Positions 7,457 to 17,241 of a stretch of 44,289 nt of DNA are shown here, piece by piece. Made by a program: the position numbers and the translations under genes. The stretch's first letter is position 1. Each line of letters opens with the position of its first letter. The notes under the pieces are model-generated. The model did not search any database. It was not told where the DNA came from and saw nothing but the letters and a program-made list of their open reading frames with translations. Origin of the DNA: an uncultured Alphaproteobacteria bacterium (GTDB lineage: Bacteria > Pseudomonadota > Alphaproteobacteria > HIMB59); NCBI GenBank assembly GCA_902557145.1, contig CACDYZ010000010.1, forward strand, positions 1 through 44,289. Direction: 5' to 3'.

Positions 7457-8269
7457 TTATATATTAATGGTTGATTTATAAACTAATTCAGCTGGACCTT
7501 GAAGATATACCATCTTATCTTGAATTTCTGTTTTTAACCTTGATTGTTCTGTAATTACCACAATTTTAGAGGATACAATATCGTTATAGTTTAAAACAAA
7601 TGCTGTTGCACACGTTCCTGAACCACAGGCAAGTGTATGCCCGCCACCTCTTTCCCAAAACAATACTTTGATTTTAGATTTATTGAGTACCTGAACAAAA
7701 GTAATATTTGCCTGATCAGGGAAAATTTTATTTTTTACAAGTAAAGGTCCTAGATGATTTAATTTAATTGATACTAAATTTTTAACTAACACCACACAAT
7801 GGGGATTGCCAATATTTGCTGTCATTATTTTTACTAATCCAGGTATTTTAATACCTTTAATATTAATACTTTGGGTGTCCATTTTTTTTGATAAAGGTAT
7901 TTTCTGCCAATCTAAAGTTACTTCTCCAACATTAATTTTGTATTCTTTTTCAGCTCTTTTACCGTGATGGATAAATTTATGACTTTTGATAATTACGTTT
8001 TTAATTTTCTTTTCTTCAACTAAAAATTTATAGACACAACGTAGTCCATTTCCACAATTTTTTCCAAGTGAGCCGTCTGAATTATAAAAAGCAACTTGAT
8101 GGTACGCCCCAACTTTTTTCAATAAAATCAATTGATCACAGCCTATGCCAAATCGTCTGTCACATAGTTTTTTAATAATTTTTTTTGATTTTCTAATTAA
8201 ATCAACGTTTTTATCTATTATTACAAAGTCATTTCCTGCCCCATGAGCTTTCATAAAAGGTATTTTCAT
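7457..8269 (-). CDS. dapF: Diaminopimelate epimerase
   Basis: Interconverts LL- and meso-diaminopimelate for lysine and peptidoglycan synthesis. The 270-residue reading from ATG 8269 begins M-K-I-P-F-M-K-A-H-G-A-G-N-D-F, the family start. An in-frame ATG ten codons upstream (8299) adds residues without homology. The two catalytic cysteines are in N-C-G-N-G-x-R-C and A-C-G-S-G-T-C-A-T-A, and G-N-P-H-C-V precedes the second half. First gene of the dapF-mtaB-ftsY-ispZ operon and divergent from ffh. Confidence 0.94.
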   Translation of the reverse strand: MKIPFMKAHGAGNDFVIIDKNVDLIRKSKKIIKKLCDRRFGIGCDQLILLKKVGAYHQVAFYNSDGSLGKNCGNGLRCVYKFLVEEKKIKNVIIKSHKFIHHGKRAEKEYKINVGEVTLDWQKIPLSKKMDTQSINIKGIKIPGLVKIMTANIGNPHCVVLVKNLVSIKLNHLGPLLVKNKIFPDQANITFVQVLNKSKIKVLFWERGGGHTLACGSGTCATAFVLNYNDIVSSKIVVITEQSRLKTEIQDKMVYLQGPAELVYKSTINI

Positions 8270-8318
8270 AGACCCGCTATAGTGATATAAAAACTTCACT
8301 TAATAAAGAAAAAATTAG

Positions 8319-8350
8319 TCGGCCGATGAGTATCATTCGCCGATTTTTTT
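8319..8350 (+). terminator. Terminator-like hairpin in the ffh leader
   Basis: TCGGCCGATGA and TCATTCGCCGA form an 11-position stem with one C-C mismatch and one G-U pair, closed by a GTA loop and followed by seven Ts. It looks like an intrinsic terminator for plus-strand RNA, yet it lies 11 bases before the ffh start with no plus-strand gene upstream. It may act as an attenuator, or be a leftover of the divergent promoter region. Confidence 0.5.
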
Positions 8351-8360
8351 TATTTTTTAG

Positions 8361-9714
8361 ATGCTAGAAAATATAACAAATAAAATAACTGGAATTTTTC
8401 AAGGCCTCTCAAATAAAGGAGCTATTACTGAAAAAGATTTAGAGTTAACTTTACGTGAAGTGAGAGTAGCTCTATTAGAAGCAGATGTTTCTCTAAGAGT
8501 CTCTAAAGACTTAATTAAAAAAATTCAAGACAAAGCGCTTGGCCAAAAGGTAATTGAAAATGTTCAGCCAGGACAACAAATTATTAAAATTGTTAGTGAT
8601 GAGCTTACAGAAATTCTTGGCACACAAAGCAGTGAACTAAATTTTAAAAATAAACCCTCAATCTTTTTAATGTGTGGTTTGCAGGGTGCAGGTAAAACAA
8701 CATCGATTGCAAAGCTTGCGCATTACTGTCAAAATTCTCTCAATAAATCTGTAGCACTAGTATCAACAGACTTAAGAAGACCCGCAGCGATTGAACAACT
8801 ACGTATTTTATCTCAGAAAAATAATATTCAATTTATTGAACCAGTTAACCAAAACATAAAAGATATTGTCAATAATGCAATGGAACAAAGCAATAAACTT
8901 TTATCAGATATTCTTATAATCGATACCTCTGGTCGTATCAGTACAGATGAGGAATTACTTTTAGAACTAAAAAACTATTCACGATATCGCAAAACCACAA
9001 GAAAACTTACTTGTATTAGATTCTATGATGGGTCAGCAAGCTCTAAGTGTTGTAGAGTCTTTCAACTCCACTGCCCCTCTTACGGGATTTATCTTAACAA
9101 GACTAGACGCAGACCCAAGAGGAGGAGTTGCTCTCTCAGCAAAATATCAAACAGGTTTGCCTATTCGTTTCTTTGGATCTGGTGAAAACATTGAAGATTT
9201 TGAAGTTTTCCACCCAGAAAGAATTGCTTCAAGAATACTTGGTATGGGAGACGTTGTATCACTTGTTGAAAAGGCACAGAAAGACTTTGATGAAAAAGAA
9301 ATGGAAAGTCTGCAGTCCCAGATGTTGAGTGGGAAATTTAATATGAATGATCTTTTGAAGCAATTTTCACAAATGAAAAAAATGGGAGGTATGTCTGGAC
9401 TGATGTCACATATGCCAGGTGTAAGCAAAATTAAAAATATGATGGAAAGTGGAGATTTTGACGAAAAAGTTATTGATCATCAAATAGCAATTATTTGTTC
9501 AATGACTAAAGATGAAAGAGTTGACCCCGACTTACTAAAAGCTTCAAGAAAAAGAAGAATAGCAACTGGGTCTGGAAGACAAGTACATGAAGTCAATAGG
9601 CTTCTCAAACAATTTGAGCAAACTAAAAAACTTATGAAACAAGCTCAAAAACCGGGTTTTGCAAATAAAATTAAAAGTTTATTAGGCGGAAACCAAATGC
9701 CAACGATTGATTAA
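8361..9714 (+). CDS. ffh: Signal recognition particle GTPase Ffh; frame broken at 8969-8976
   Basis: Ffh binds SRP RNA and signal sequences and delivers ribosomes to FtsY. The first frame gives the N and G domains: G-L-Q-G-A-G-K-T-T P-loop, D-L-R-R-P-A-A-I-E-Q-L and D-T-S-G-R. The continuation is in another frame, with L-D-S-M-M-G-Q-Q-A, T-R-L-D-A-D-P-R-G-G and the methionine-rich M domain (M-K-K-M-G-G-M, G-S-G-R). Removing one A from the run of six A at 8969-8974 restores a continuous 450-residue protein of normal length. Ffh is essential, so a sequencing or assembly indel is much more likely than decay. Heads the ribosomal run. Confidence 0.93.
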
Positions 9715-9732
9715 ATATAGAAGGGAGAGATC

Positions 9733-10344
9733 ATGGCGACTAAAATAAGACTAGCAAGAGGGGGTTCAAAGAAAAGACCTTTTTACAGAATAGTTGTGGC
9801 TGATGAAAGAGCACCTAGAGATGGTAATTTTATTGAAAAAATAGGTAACTTTAATCCAATGGTGCCGAAGGACCACAAAGAAAGAGTTATGCTAAGCAAA
9901 GAAAGAGCTGAGCACTGGTTAAAAGTAGGAGCATTACCAACAGAAAGAGTTCAAAAAATTCTCTTTGAATTAGGAATGATGGAAGCCCCAAAAATAACTG
10001 AGAAGACGAAAAAACATTTACCGAAGGCAAAAGCTCAGGAAAGAGTTAAGTCTAAAGAGGAAGCGTCATTAAAAGCAGCTGAGGATGCAAAAGCTGCTGA
10101 AGAAGCGGCAAAAGTAGAAGCAGAAAAACCTGCTGAAGAGACATCTACTGCAGATGAGCAACCTCCTGTTGAAGAAGCTGTAACTGAAAAACCAGCTGAA
10201 CAAGAGGTAAAATCAGAAGAAACACCAGAGCCTGAGGAGAAGAAAGAAGAAGCCCCTGAAGTGGAAGAACCTAAAGCAGAGGAGGTTTCAACCGAGGCTG
10301 CTGAAGACAAAACTGACGATAATAAAGAGGAACCTAAAGAATAA
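9733..10344 (+). CDS. rpsP: 30S ribosomal protein S16 with long acidic tail
   Basis: Residues 1-80 are S16: [20 protein letters not shown], then [14 protein letters not shown] and the A-E-H-W-L segment. S16 assembles early in the 30S subunit. The protein runs on to 203 residues, with about 110 extra residues rich in Ala, Glu, Lys and Pro and no predicted fold. Some extension is common in alphaproteobacterial S16, but this one is long. A good GGGAG Shine-Dalgarno precedes the ATG. Followed by rimM, trmD and rplS in the classic order. Confidence 0.95.
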   Translation: MATKIRLARGGSKKRPFYRIVVADERAPRDGNFIEKIGNFNPMVPKDHKERVMLSKERAEHWLKVGALPTERVQKILFELGMMEAPKITEKTKKHLPKAKAQERVKSKEEASLKAAEDAKAAEEAAKVEAEKPAEETSTADEQPPVEEAVTEKPAEQEVKSEETPEPEEKKEEAPEVEEPKAEEVSTEAAEDKTDDNKEEPKE

Positions 10345-10351
10345 TTTTCTT

Positions 10352-10849
10352 GTGACTTCCTTTAACAAAAATTTCATTCAAGTTGGCGTAATTGGCAGAC
10401 CCAAAGGAACTAAGGGTCTGCTAAGGTTTCACAGTTTTTTAAATGATGATCGTGATGTAAATCAGTTTAAAGAATTTTATTTAGACGACGAAAAAATTAT
10501 TGAATTAAAACTCGTCTCTTTCGATAAAAAAAGCCCACTTATAACAATCAATGAGATAAACAATAGGACGGATATTGAGAAGTTTGTTAATGAAAAAATT
10601 TTTTTAAAAAAAGAACAATTATCACCTGTAAAAGGTAATGAATATTACTTTCATGATTTAGAGGGATTAGATGTAATGGACAATAAAGACCAGAAAGTAG
10701 GCGAAGTATCTTCAGTTGTGAATTTTGGAGCAGGAGACTTACTGGAAATATATTTTACGAAGAGTATGAAAAAAGAATTTTTTAGATTCACAGAACAAAA
10801 TTTTCCTTTGGTAAACATCAAAGAAAAAAAAATAATAATTAAAAATTAA
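10352..10849 (+). CDS. rimM: Ribosome maturation factor RimM
   Basis: RimM binds S19 and aids 30S head maturation. The 165-residue protein starts at a GTG seven bases after rpsP. The N-terminal beta-barrel has V-G-V-I-G-R-P-K-G-T-K-G-L-L-R; the PRC-barrel half has Y-Y-F-H-D-L-E-G-L-x-V and V-G-E-V-S-S-V-x-N-F-G-A-G-D-L-L-E-I. The closing basic I-K-E-K-K-I-I-I is typical. Its TAA overlaps the trmD ATG by one base. Confidence 0.92.
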   Translation: MTSFNKNFIQVGVIGRPKGTKGLLRFHSFLNDDRDVNQFKEFYLDDEKIIELKLVSFDKKSPLITINEINNRTDIEKFVNEKIFLKKEQLSPVKGNEYYFHDLEGLDVMDNKDQKVGEVSSVVNFGAGDLLEIYFTKSMKKEFFRFTEQNFPLVNIKEKKIIIKN

Positions 10850-11574
10850 TGATCACATTTAATATCCTCACTTTATTCCCAGAGGCTTTCCCTGGTATTT
10901 TACAACATGGTTTGCTAGGCAAGGCTCTTTTAAAAAATCATTTTAAAATCAATACTATCAACATAAGAGACTATAGTGACCTGTCTGCTAACTCCGTAGA
11001 TGATAAACCATTTAGTGGCGGTGCAGGGATGATTTTAAGACCAGATATAATTTCTAAAGCTATTGAGGCAAACTTTAATAAGAACGAGCTAGATACCTTT
11101 ACAAAGATTTGTTTTTCTGCCAAAGGCAAAAATTTATCTCAAAACGATTTAATTCAAAATAATTCAAATCAAAATTTTATTTTATTAAATGGTAGATATG
11201 AGGGAATAGACCAAAGAGTGATTGACTATTATGAATTTCAAGAAATCTCAGTAAGTGATGTTATTTTAAATGGAGGGGAAGTGGCATCGTTATTGTTTAT
11301 GGAGGCATTTATGAGATTACAACCTGGTGTCCTAGGTAACGAAGATACTCACTCTAATGAGTCTTTTCAAAATGAACTAGTTGAACACGATCAATTTACA
11401 AGACCAAACCCATGGTTAGCTCCTGACCATACAGACATTGAAGTCCCAGCTGTTCTTTTAAGTGGTAATCATGCAGATATAGATTTATGGAAACACCAGA
11501 ATTCAAAGGAAAATACTGAAAAAAATAGGCCAGATTTATTTAAAAAGTATTTAAAAAAAAACAAAAATGAGTAG
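10849..11574 (+). CDS. trmD: tRNA (guanine37-N1)-methyltransferase
   Basis: TrmD makes m1G37 in tRNAs that read CNN codons and prevents +1 slippage. The 241-residue protein starts with F-N-I-L-T-L-F-P-E-x-F. D-D-K-P-F-S-G-G-A-G-M-I follows. The SPOUT trefoil knot has L-N-G-R-Y-E-G-I-D-Q-R-V and D-V-I-L-N-G-G-E-V-A. Late motifs are G-V-L-G-N, S-x-x-x-E-L-V-E-x-D-x-F-T-R-P and L-L-S-G-N-H. Start overlaps the rimM stop (TAATG). Confidence 0.96.
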   Translation: MITFNILTLFPEAFPGILQHGLLGKALLKNHFKINTINIRDYSDLSANSVDDKPFSGGAGMILRPDIISKAIEANFNKNELDTFTKICFSAKGKNLSQNDLIQNNSNQNFILLNGRYEGIDQRVIDYYEFQEISVSDVILNGGEVASLLFMEAFMRLQPGVLGNEDTHSNESFQNELVEHDQFTRPNPWLAPDHTDIEVPAVLLSGNHADIDLWKHQNSKENTEKNRPDLFKKYLKKNKNE

Positions 11575-11624
11575 AATATGGCGCTCTAATACCACCCACA
11601 AATTAGTATTGGATGGAGCACACA

Positions 11625-12224
11625 ATGAATGAAATAATTAAAAATTACGAACAATCACAAATACAGCAAATTTTAAAAAGCTCAAAAGTTTCAGATTTCG
11701 CACCCGGTGACACAGTAAAAGTTAATGTAAAAATTAAAGAGGGAAACAAAGAAAGAGTTCAGGCATTCCAAGGCGTATGTATCGGTAAAAAAAATAATGG
11801 CCTTAACTCATCTTTCACTGTTAGAAAAATTTCTAGTGGTGAGGGCGTAGAAAGAGTTTTTCCACTTTACAGTAATGTTATTGACTCAATTGAACGTATC
11901 AAAGTTGGAGATGTTAGAAGAGCAAAATTATATTACCTCAGAGGCCTATCTGGTAAAAAAGCAAGAATAGCTGAGAGAACAGATGGTCGAGCATATGATG
12001 ATAAACAATATGTATCCTCAATAGAAGACGTTAAAGAAGTTACAGAGGAACAAATTGAAGAAAAAAAATCTGAAACTCCCGTAACTGAAGAGGCACCTGT
12101 TGAAGTTGCTAAAGAAACCAAAACAGAGGAAGCATCTCCTCAAGAAGACTCTAAAGCTAAAGAGGAGCCAAAAGAAGAAATACCTGCTGAAAAAAAAGCA
12201 GAAGAGGCTGAAACTAAAAGCTAA
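11625..12224 (+). CDS. rplS: 50S ribosomal protein L19 with acidic tail
   Basis: L19 lies at the 30S-50S interface. The core has [38 protein letters not shown] and R-R-A-K-L-Y-Y-L-R. The ATG at 11625 is preferred over 11613 because GGAG lies six bases before it and the protein then starts near the family start. The last 60 or so residues are a Glu/Lys/Ala-rich tail like that of S16 upstream. leuC starts 13 bases after the stop. Confidence 0.94.
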   Translation: MNEIIKNYEQSQIQQILKSSKVSDFAPGDTVKVNVKIKEGNKERVQAFQGVCIGKKNNGLNSSFTVRKISSGEGVERVFPLYSNVIDSIERIKVGDVRRAKLYYLRGLSGKKARIAERTDGRAYDDKQYVSSIEDVKEVTEEQIEEKKSETPVTEEAPVEVAKETKTEEASPQEDSKAKEEPKEEIPAEKKAEEAETKS

Positions 12225-12237
12225 GTTAAGTAGTATC

Positions 12238-13647
12238 TTGAGCAACCAAGGCCCAAAAACACTTTTTGATAAAATTTGGTCTGAACATCTCGTCGGTCAA
12301 AGAGAAGATGGAACAAGTCTTTTATACATTGATCGTCATTTAGTCCATGAAGTAACTAGTCCCCAAGCCTTTGAAGGATTAAAAATCTCTAATCGTCCAG
12401 TACATCGACCAGAAGCAACCATAGCTGTTGCAGACCATAATGTTCCTACAATAAATAGACAAAATATTGAGGATCCACAAAGTAAAATACAAGTTGAAAC
12501 TTTAGCAAAAAATACCAAAGAACATGGAATTCAATATTTTGATTTAATGGATCAGAGACAGGGTATTGTTCATATTATTGGACCAGAGCAAGGTATTACC
12601 CAACCTGGAATGACAATAGTCTGTGGGGATAGCCACACCTCTACCCATGGAGCATTTGGGGCACTCGCTTTTGGTATTGGCACAAGTGAAGTAGAACACG
12701 TATTAGCTACACAAACAATAGTTCAAAACCCTGCTAAAAACATGAGAATATCAGTAAATGGCGACCTTCCTTTTGGCGTCAATTCGAAGGATTTAATCCT
12801 ATATATAATTGGAAAGATTGGAACAGCGGGTGGAACTGGACATGTAATCGAGTATGCTGGATCCTCTATTATGGGACTTTCTATGGAGGGAAGAATGACC
12901 ATATGTAATATGAGTATCGAAGCCGGAGCACGTGCTGGTTTAATCAGCCCTGATCAAACAACTTTCAACTATATTCAAGGAAGACCTTATGCGCCTGGTG
13001 CTGATCATTGGGATCAAGCATTGGAATACTGGTCATCTCTCCCATCAGATAATGATGCTAACTATGATCATGAAATTGTTATTGATAGCTCCGAGATTGA
13101 CCCAATGGTGACGTGGGGCACTAGTCCTGAAGATGTTGTATCTGTAAAAGGATTGGTACCAAACCCAAGTAGTGCTCAAACAGAAAATAAAAAGAAAAGT
13201 ATTGAGAGATCCCTTGAATACATGGGTCTTAAACCTGGAACAAAAATAACAGATATAAAATTAGATAAAATATTCATTGGCTCTTGTACCAATGGTCGAA
13301 TTGAAGATCTTAGAAAAGTTGCTTCTATTGTTAAGGATAAAAAAATCGCTTCACATGTTCAAGCTATGATAGTACCAGGATCAGGTTTGGTTAAAAAGCA
13401 AGCAGAAGAAGAGGGAATAGATATAATTTTAAAAGATGCTGGCTTTGAATGGAGAGAGGCAGGATGCTCTATGTGCCTTGGTATGAATCCTGATCAATTA
13501 AAACCTGGCGAAAGATGCGCCTCAACTTCTAATAGAAATTTTGAAGGTCGACAAGGTCGAGGTGGAAGAACTCATTTAATGAGCCCAGAACTTGCGGCAG
13601 CTTCCGCTATTACAGGGAACATTTCAGATATAAGAGATTTCACTTAA
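12238..13647 (+). CDS. leuC: 3-isopropylmalate dehydratase large subunit
   Basis: With LeuD it isomerises 2- and 3-isopropylmalate in leucine synthesis. The protein begins at TTG 12238 ([14 protein letters not shown]), giving 469 residues; a longer reading into rplS has no homology. The [4Fe-4S] cysteines are in [11 protein letters not shown] and [21 protein letters not shown] and [10 protein letters not shown] are standard. Co-directional with leuD, one base away. Confidence 0.96.
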   Translation: MSNQGPKTLFDKIWSEHLVGQREDGTSLLYIDRHLVHEVTSPQAFEGLKISNRPVHRPEATIAVADHNVPTINRQNIEDPQSKIQVETLAKNTKEHGIQYFDLMDQRQGIVHIIGPEQGITQPGMTIVCGDSHTSTHGAFGALAFGIGTSEVEHVLATQTIVQNPAKNMRISVNGDLPFGVNSKDLILYIIGKIGTAGGTGHVIEYAGSSIMGLSMEGRMTICNMSIEAGARAGLISPDQTTFNYIQGRPYAPGADHWDQALEYWSSLPSDNDANYDHEIVIDSSEIDPMVTWGTSPEDVVSVKGLVPNPSSAQTENKKKSIERSLEYMGLKPGTKITDIKLDKIFIGSCTNGRIEDLRKVASIVKDKKIASHVQAMIVPGSGLVKKQAEEEGIDIILKDAGFEWREAGCSMCLGMNPDQLKPGERCASTSNRNFEGRQGRGGRTHLMSPELAAASAITGNISDIRDFT

Positions 13648-13648
13648 G

Positions 13649-14257
13649 ATGGATAAGTTTAATTCTTTAAAAGGGATCGCAGCCCCTTTACCAATCGTAA
13701 ATATTGATACAGATATGATCATCCCGAAGCAATTTCTTAAGACTATAAAAAGAACTGGTCTTGGTGTTAGCTTATTTTATGAGATGAGATATGATAATGA
13801 TGGAAATCTAATTAAGGATTTCGTATTAAATACATCGCCTTTTGATCAATCTAAAATATTAGTAGCAGGAGATAATTTTGGATGTGGTTCTAGTCGAGAA
13901 CACGCTCCTTGGTCTCTTAAAGATTTTGGAATTAAGTGTGTAATTTCAACAAGTTTTGCTGATATTTTTTATAATAATTGCTTTCAAAATGGAATTTTAC
14001 CAATTGTTGTCAGTCCTGATCAACTTGATCAATTAATGATGGCAGCTACAAATCAAATAGAGTTTAGCATCGATCTCCCAGAGCAAACTGTTAAAGCGGG
14101 CAATCATTCAATTAATTTTGAAATTGAAGAGTTTAGAAAAGATAGACTTTTGCAGGGATTAGATGACATAGGTATTACTCTTGGATACCAAGACAAAATT
14201 AGCGCCTATGAAGAAGACAAAAAAAATAAAAAACCTTGGTTATTTAAGGACAATTAA
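13649..14257 (+). CDS. leuD: 3-isopropylmalate dehydratase small subunit
   Basis: The 202-residue swivelling subunit partners LeuC. It has [28 protein letters not shown] and N-N-C-F-Q-N-G-I-L, all substrate-loop signatures, and is of normal length. It begins one base after leuC, and its stop codon directly abuts the leuB start, so the three are surely co-translated. Confidence 0.96.
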   Translation: MDKFNSLKGIAAPLPIVNIDTDMIIPKQFLKTIKRTGLGVSLFYEMRYDNDGNLIKDFVLNTSPFDQSKILVAGDNFGCGSSREHAPWSLKDFGIKCVISTSFADIFYNNCFQNGILPIVVSPDQLDQLMMAATNQIEFSIDLPEQTVKAGNHSINFEIEEFRKDRLLQGLDDIGITLGYQDKISAYEEDKKNKKPWLFKDN

Positions 14258-15340
14258 ATGAGCTCTAAAATTCTAGTTTTACCCGGTGACGGGATAGGTG
14301 TGGAAGTTGCAGATCAAACAATCCGAGTTATTGAAAAATTAAACGAACAAGGCCTTGATGCTAATTATGAAAAAGATTTAGTTGGAGGGGCCTCTTATGA
14401 TGTCAACGGTGAGCCTTTAACTGAGGCTGTCTTAAAAAAAGCAAAAAACTCTGATGCTATTTTATTGGGAGCAGTTGGTGGGTCTAAGTGGGATGATGTA
14501 GAAAGATCAAAGAGACCTGAAGCCGGACTATTAGGTTTGAGGAAAGAGTTAGAACTTTTTGCAAATTTGAGACCTGCCCTTGTTTTTGATGCACTTGTTG
14601 ATGCTTCAACTTTAAAAAATGATGTAGTTAATAATTTAGATATAATGATAGTAAGAGAATTAACTGGGGGTGTATATTTCGGTCAACCTCGAGGAATTGA
14701 GGATACATCAAATGGTAAAAAAGCGATCGACACACAAGTTTACCATGACTACGAAATCGATAGAATTGCCAGAGTCGCCTTTGATTTAGCTAGCAAAAGA
14801 AATAATAAAGTTACTTCTGTTGAAAAGGCTAATGTTATGGAAACAGGTGTTCTTTGGAGAGAGGTTGTTAAAGAGACTCATAAAGACTTTTCTGATATTA
14901 CCCTAGAAAATATGTTAGCCGATAACTGTGCCATGCAGTTAGTTAGAAACCCAAAACAATTTGATGTAATAGTTACAGATAACCTTTTTGGTGATCTTCT
15001 TAGTGACTGTGCTGCCATGTTAACTGGGTCACTGGGAATGTTACCATCAGCATCATTAGGGGCAGAAAAAAATGGAAAAAGACATGGTCTTTTTGAACCC
15101 GTTCATGGAAGTGCTCCAGATATTGCTGGTCAAGATAAAGCAAACCCTATTGCTACTATTTTAAGTTTATCAATGATGTTGAAATATAACCTTAATAAAC
15201 CTGAATTATCTAATAAAGTAGAAAATGCTGTTCAACAAATCCTCTCTGAGGGTTATAGAACAGGAGATATTTACACAGATGAAAACCAAACACTTGTTTC
15301 TTGCTCTAAAATGGGTGATTTAATTATAGAAAGAATTTAA
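14258..15340 (+). CDS. leuB: 3-isopropylmalate dehydrogenase
   Basis: NAD-dependent oxidative decarboxylation of 3-isopropylmalate, third leucine step. The 360-residue protein has P-G-D-G-I-G-V-E-V, L-G-A-V-G-G-S-K-W, L-R-K-E-L-E-L-F-A-N-L-R-P, R-E-L-T-G-G-V-Y-F-G and the metal and NAD site D-N-L-F-G-D-L-L-S-D. The H-G-S-A-P-D-I-A-G-Q motif is present. leuA is not in this window. asd follows after a single base. Confidence 0.97.
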   Translation: MSSKILVLPGDGIGVEVADQTIRVIEKLNEQGLDANYEKDLVGGASYDVNGEPLTEAVLKKAKNSDAILLGAVGGSKWDDVERSKRPEAGLLGLRKELELFANLRPALVFDALVDASTLKNDVVNNLDIMIVRELTGGVYFGQPRGIEDTSNGKKAIDTQVYHDYEIDRIARVAFDLASKRNNKVTSVEKANVMETGVLWREVVKETHKDFSDITLENMLADNCAMQLVRNPKQFDVIVTDNLFGDLLSDCAAMLTGSLGMLPSASLGAEKNGKRHGLFEPVHGSAPDIAGQDKANPIATILSLSMMLKYNLNKPELSNKVENAVQQILSEGYRTGDIYTDENQTLVSCSKMGDLIIERI

Positions 15341-15341
15341 C

Positions 15342-16373
15342 TTGGCTTCTTCAAAAAAACCTAAAATTGCTGTTGTCGGAGCGACTGGAAATGTTGGAAG
15401 AGAGGTCTTAGATATAATCGATGAAAAAGAAATTCAATACTCTGATTTAATCGCTTTAGCTTCATCCCGCTCTAAAGGAAGTACAATTGATTATGGAGAA
15501 AACAAGTCTGTAGTAGTAGCTGATTTAGCCGAATATGATTTTTCAGATACTGACATAGCTATTTTTTCTCCTGGAGCAAAAGTATCTAGTGAGTTTGCTC
15601 CTAAGGCAGCTAAACAAGGATGTATAGTCATAGATAATACTTCGCACTTTCGAACAGACCCAGATGTTCCATTAGTGGTTGCTGAAGTCAATCCAGAGGC
15701 CTTAAAAGATTTTAGAAAAAAAAATATCATAGCTAATCCAAACTGCTCAACCATGGGGATGCTAGTTGCAATCAAACCTTTACACGATCAATTTAATGTA
15801 AAAAGAATTGTTGTTTCAACTTACCAATCAGTTTCAGGGGCTGGCAAGGAAGCTGCTGATGAATTATTTAATCAAACAAAATCAATTTATGCTAATGAAG
15901 CAGTCGTCAAAGAGAAATTTACTAAACAAATTGCTTTTAATGTTATCCCGCACATTGATGTTTTCTTAGAGGATGGACAAACTAAAGAAGAGTGGAAAAT
16001 GTTCAACGAAACAAAAAAAATACTTGATCAAAACATTGAATTAACAGCAACCTGTGTTCGTGTTCCAGTTTTTGTTTCTCATTCTTTAGCAGTAAATGTT
16101 GAATTTAATAAACCTTATGATGAGGACCAAGTAAGGGAAATTTTTAAAAAATCACCAGGTTTAAAAATGATTGATTATCGGGCTGATGAAGGATATGTCA
16201 CCCCTATTGAGTCTGCAGGCTTAGATCCAGTTTATATCAGTAGAATTCGAAGAGATCCTACTATTCCAAATGGTTTAAACTTCTGGTGTGTTTCTGATAA
16301 TTTAAGAAAAGGTGCTGCTTTAAATACCGTACAAATTGCAGAAATACTAATTAAAGATTATTTAAGTTCTTAG
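15342..16373 (+). CDS. asd: Aspartate-semialdehyde dehydrogenase
   Basis: Reduces aspartyl phosphate to the semialdehyde for lysine, threonine, methionine and diaminopimelate. It starts at TTG 15342 (M-A-S-S-K-K-P-K-I-A-V-V-G-A-T-G-N-V-G). The nucleophile is the cysteine of N-P-N-C-S-T-M. S-G-A-G-K-E-A, N-V-I-P-H-I-D and C-V-R-V-P-V are substrate and dimer motifs. The 343 residues are normal. The leuCDB-asd order is common in alphaproteobacteria. Its 3' end overlaps the convergent pyridoxal kinase by 23 bases. Confidence 0.96.
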   Translation: MASSKKPKIAVVGATGNVGREVLDIIDEKEIQYSDLIALASSRSKGSTIDYGENKSVVVADLAEYDFSDTDIAIFSPGAKVSSEFAPKAAKQGCIVIDNTSHFRTDPDVPLVVAEVNPEALKDFRKKNIIANPNCSTMGMLVAIKPLHDQFNVKRIVVSTYQSVSGAGKEAADELFNQTKSIYANEAVVKEKFTKQIAFNVIPHIDVFLEDGQTKEEWKMFNETKKILDQNIELTATCVRVPVFVSHSLAVNVEFNKPYDEDQVREIFKKSPGLKMIDYRADEGYVTPIESAGLDPVYISRIRRDPTIPNGLNFWCVSDNLRKGAALNTVQIAEILIKDYLSS

Positions 16374-17151
16374 CTCTAAATTTTCTTCTCTCTAATTTTG
16401 CATAAGCTTTGTTTTCAAGCAAGATACTATAGATATCATTTGTAACATTTTCTAAAATCTCCCTAGTTGTATTTTTTTTGGAGATATAGTGCGCATACAA
16501 AGCAGTAGACTGATCGCCCGCTCCATGAAATCGTTCTTTAAAATTTATATAAGGTGTTTCAATTATAAAAATGTCGTTTTTGTTACATAATATATTTATT
16601 AATTTTTTATTTTTTGGCACGCTCCTAATTAATACTTGGCTATTAAATCTTTTAGTGAAAGATTTAAGGTCAGCTATAATTTCCCCTAGGTTATAATTAT
16701 TTACATCTTTATTATTTAAGTAAGACCACTCAAAGAAATTTGCTGAGATGTATTTGACTTTTGTCATTATTTTTTTAAAAAAATTAGCAACATCTTTTTC
16801 TACATAAAGCCCTATTCCAATATCTCCCATGACAGGGTCTAATATAACTCTATTTTGTATTTTAATTATTTTACTGATTAATTTTGAAACTTTTAAATTG
16901 GGTGTGTAGCCGACAATCGTCAAATCATTTAAACTTAATTTATATGTTTGCTTTACCTTATTAAAAATTATCCATGGATTTAAATTATTATCACTAATTT
17001 GAATTGTATTTTTAACACCTTTATGAGAGGTTAAAATCACAGTGGGTATTTCATAAAATTTGTAACCCCTACTACTTAAAATTGAGCGAGCTGCATGATT
17101 TCCAACTTTGTCATTTAAGACTGTCGACTGAACACTGACTATATTCTTCAT
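16351..17151 (-). CDS. pdxY: Pyridoxal kinase, PdxY-like
   Basis: The 266-residue ribokinase-fold protein opens S-V-Q-S-T-V-x-N-D-K-V-G-N-H-A-A, followed by P-T-V-I-L-T-S-H, the PdxY/PdxK substrate signature. D-P-V-M-G-D-I-G-I-G-L-Y-V sits at the ATP side, and G-A-G-D takes the place of the catalytic G-(T/V)-G-D anion hole. It would phosphorylate pyridoxal in B6 salvage. It is divergent from sodB, and its tail overlaps asd. Strong sequence drift (many Lys and Ile) leaves the exact vitamer preference open. Confidence 0.78.
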   Translation of the reverse strand: MKNIVSVQSTVLNDKVGNHAARSILSSRGYKFYEIPTVILTSHKGVKNTIQISDNNLNPWIIFNKVKQTYKLSLNDLTIVGYTPNLKVSKLISKIIKIQNRVILDPVMGDIGIGLYVEKDVANFFKKIMTKVKYISANFFEWSYLNNKDVNNYNLGEIIADLKSFTKRFNSQVLIRSVPKNKKLINILCNKNDIFIIETPYINFKERFHGAGDQSTALYAHYISKKNTTREILENVTNDIYSILLENKAYAKLERRKFRAKNLNNL

Positions 17152-17241
17152 GTTTTATGTTGTTATTTCTTCAATGGTTGTCATTAGATCAACAATAATA
17201 TAAAAAATACGCATTAAGAATTTTAATTAAAGGAAATAAAT

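Noticed and set aside
8967..8979. Programmed frameshift in ffh
   Set aside because: No Shine-Dalgarno-like, rare-codon or stop-codon signal of known +1 sites is seen, and the break follows a plain A run.
10035..10310. Minus-strand serine-rich reading frame across the rpsP tail
   Set aside because: It mirrors the low-complexity Glu/Ala/Lys codons of S16 and has no homology or start signal.
12018..12245. Minus-strand phenylalanine-rich frame across the rplS tail
   Set aside because: Complement of the A-rich acidic tail codons; not a gene.
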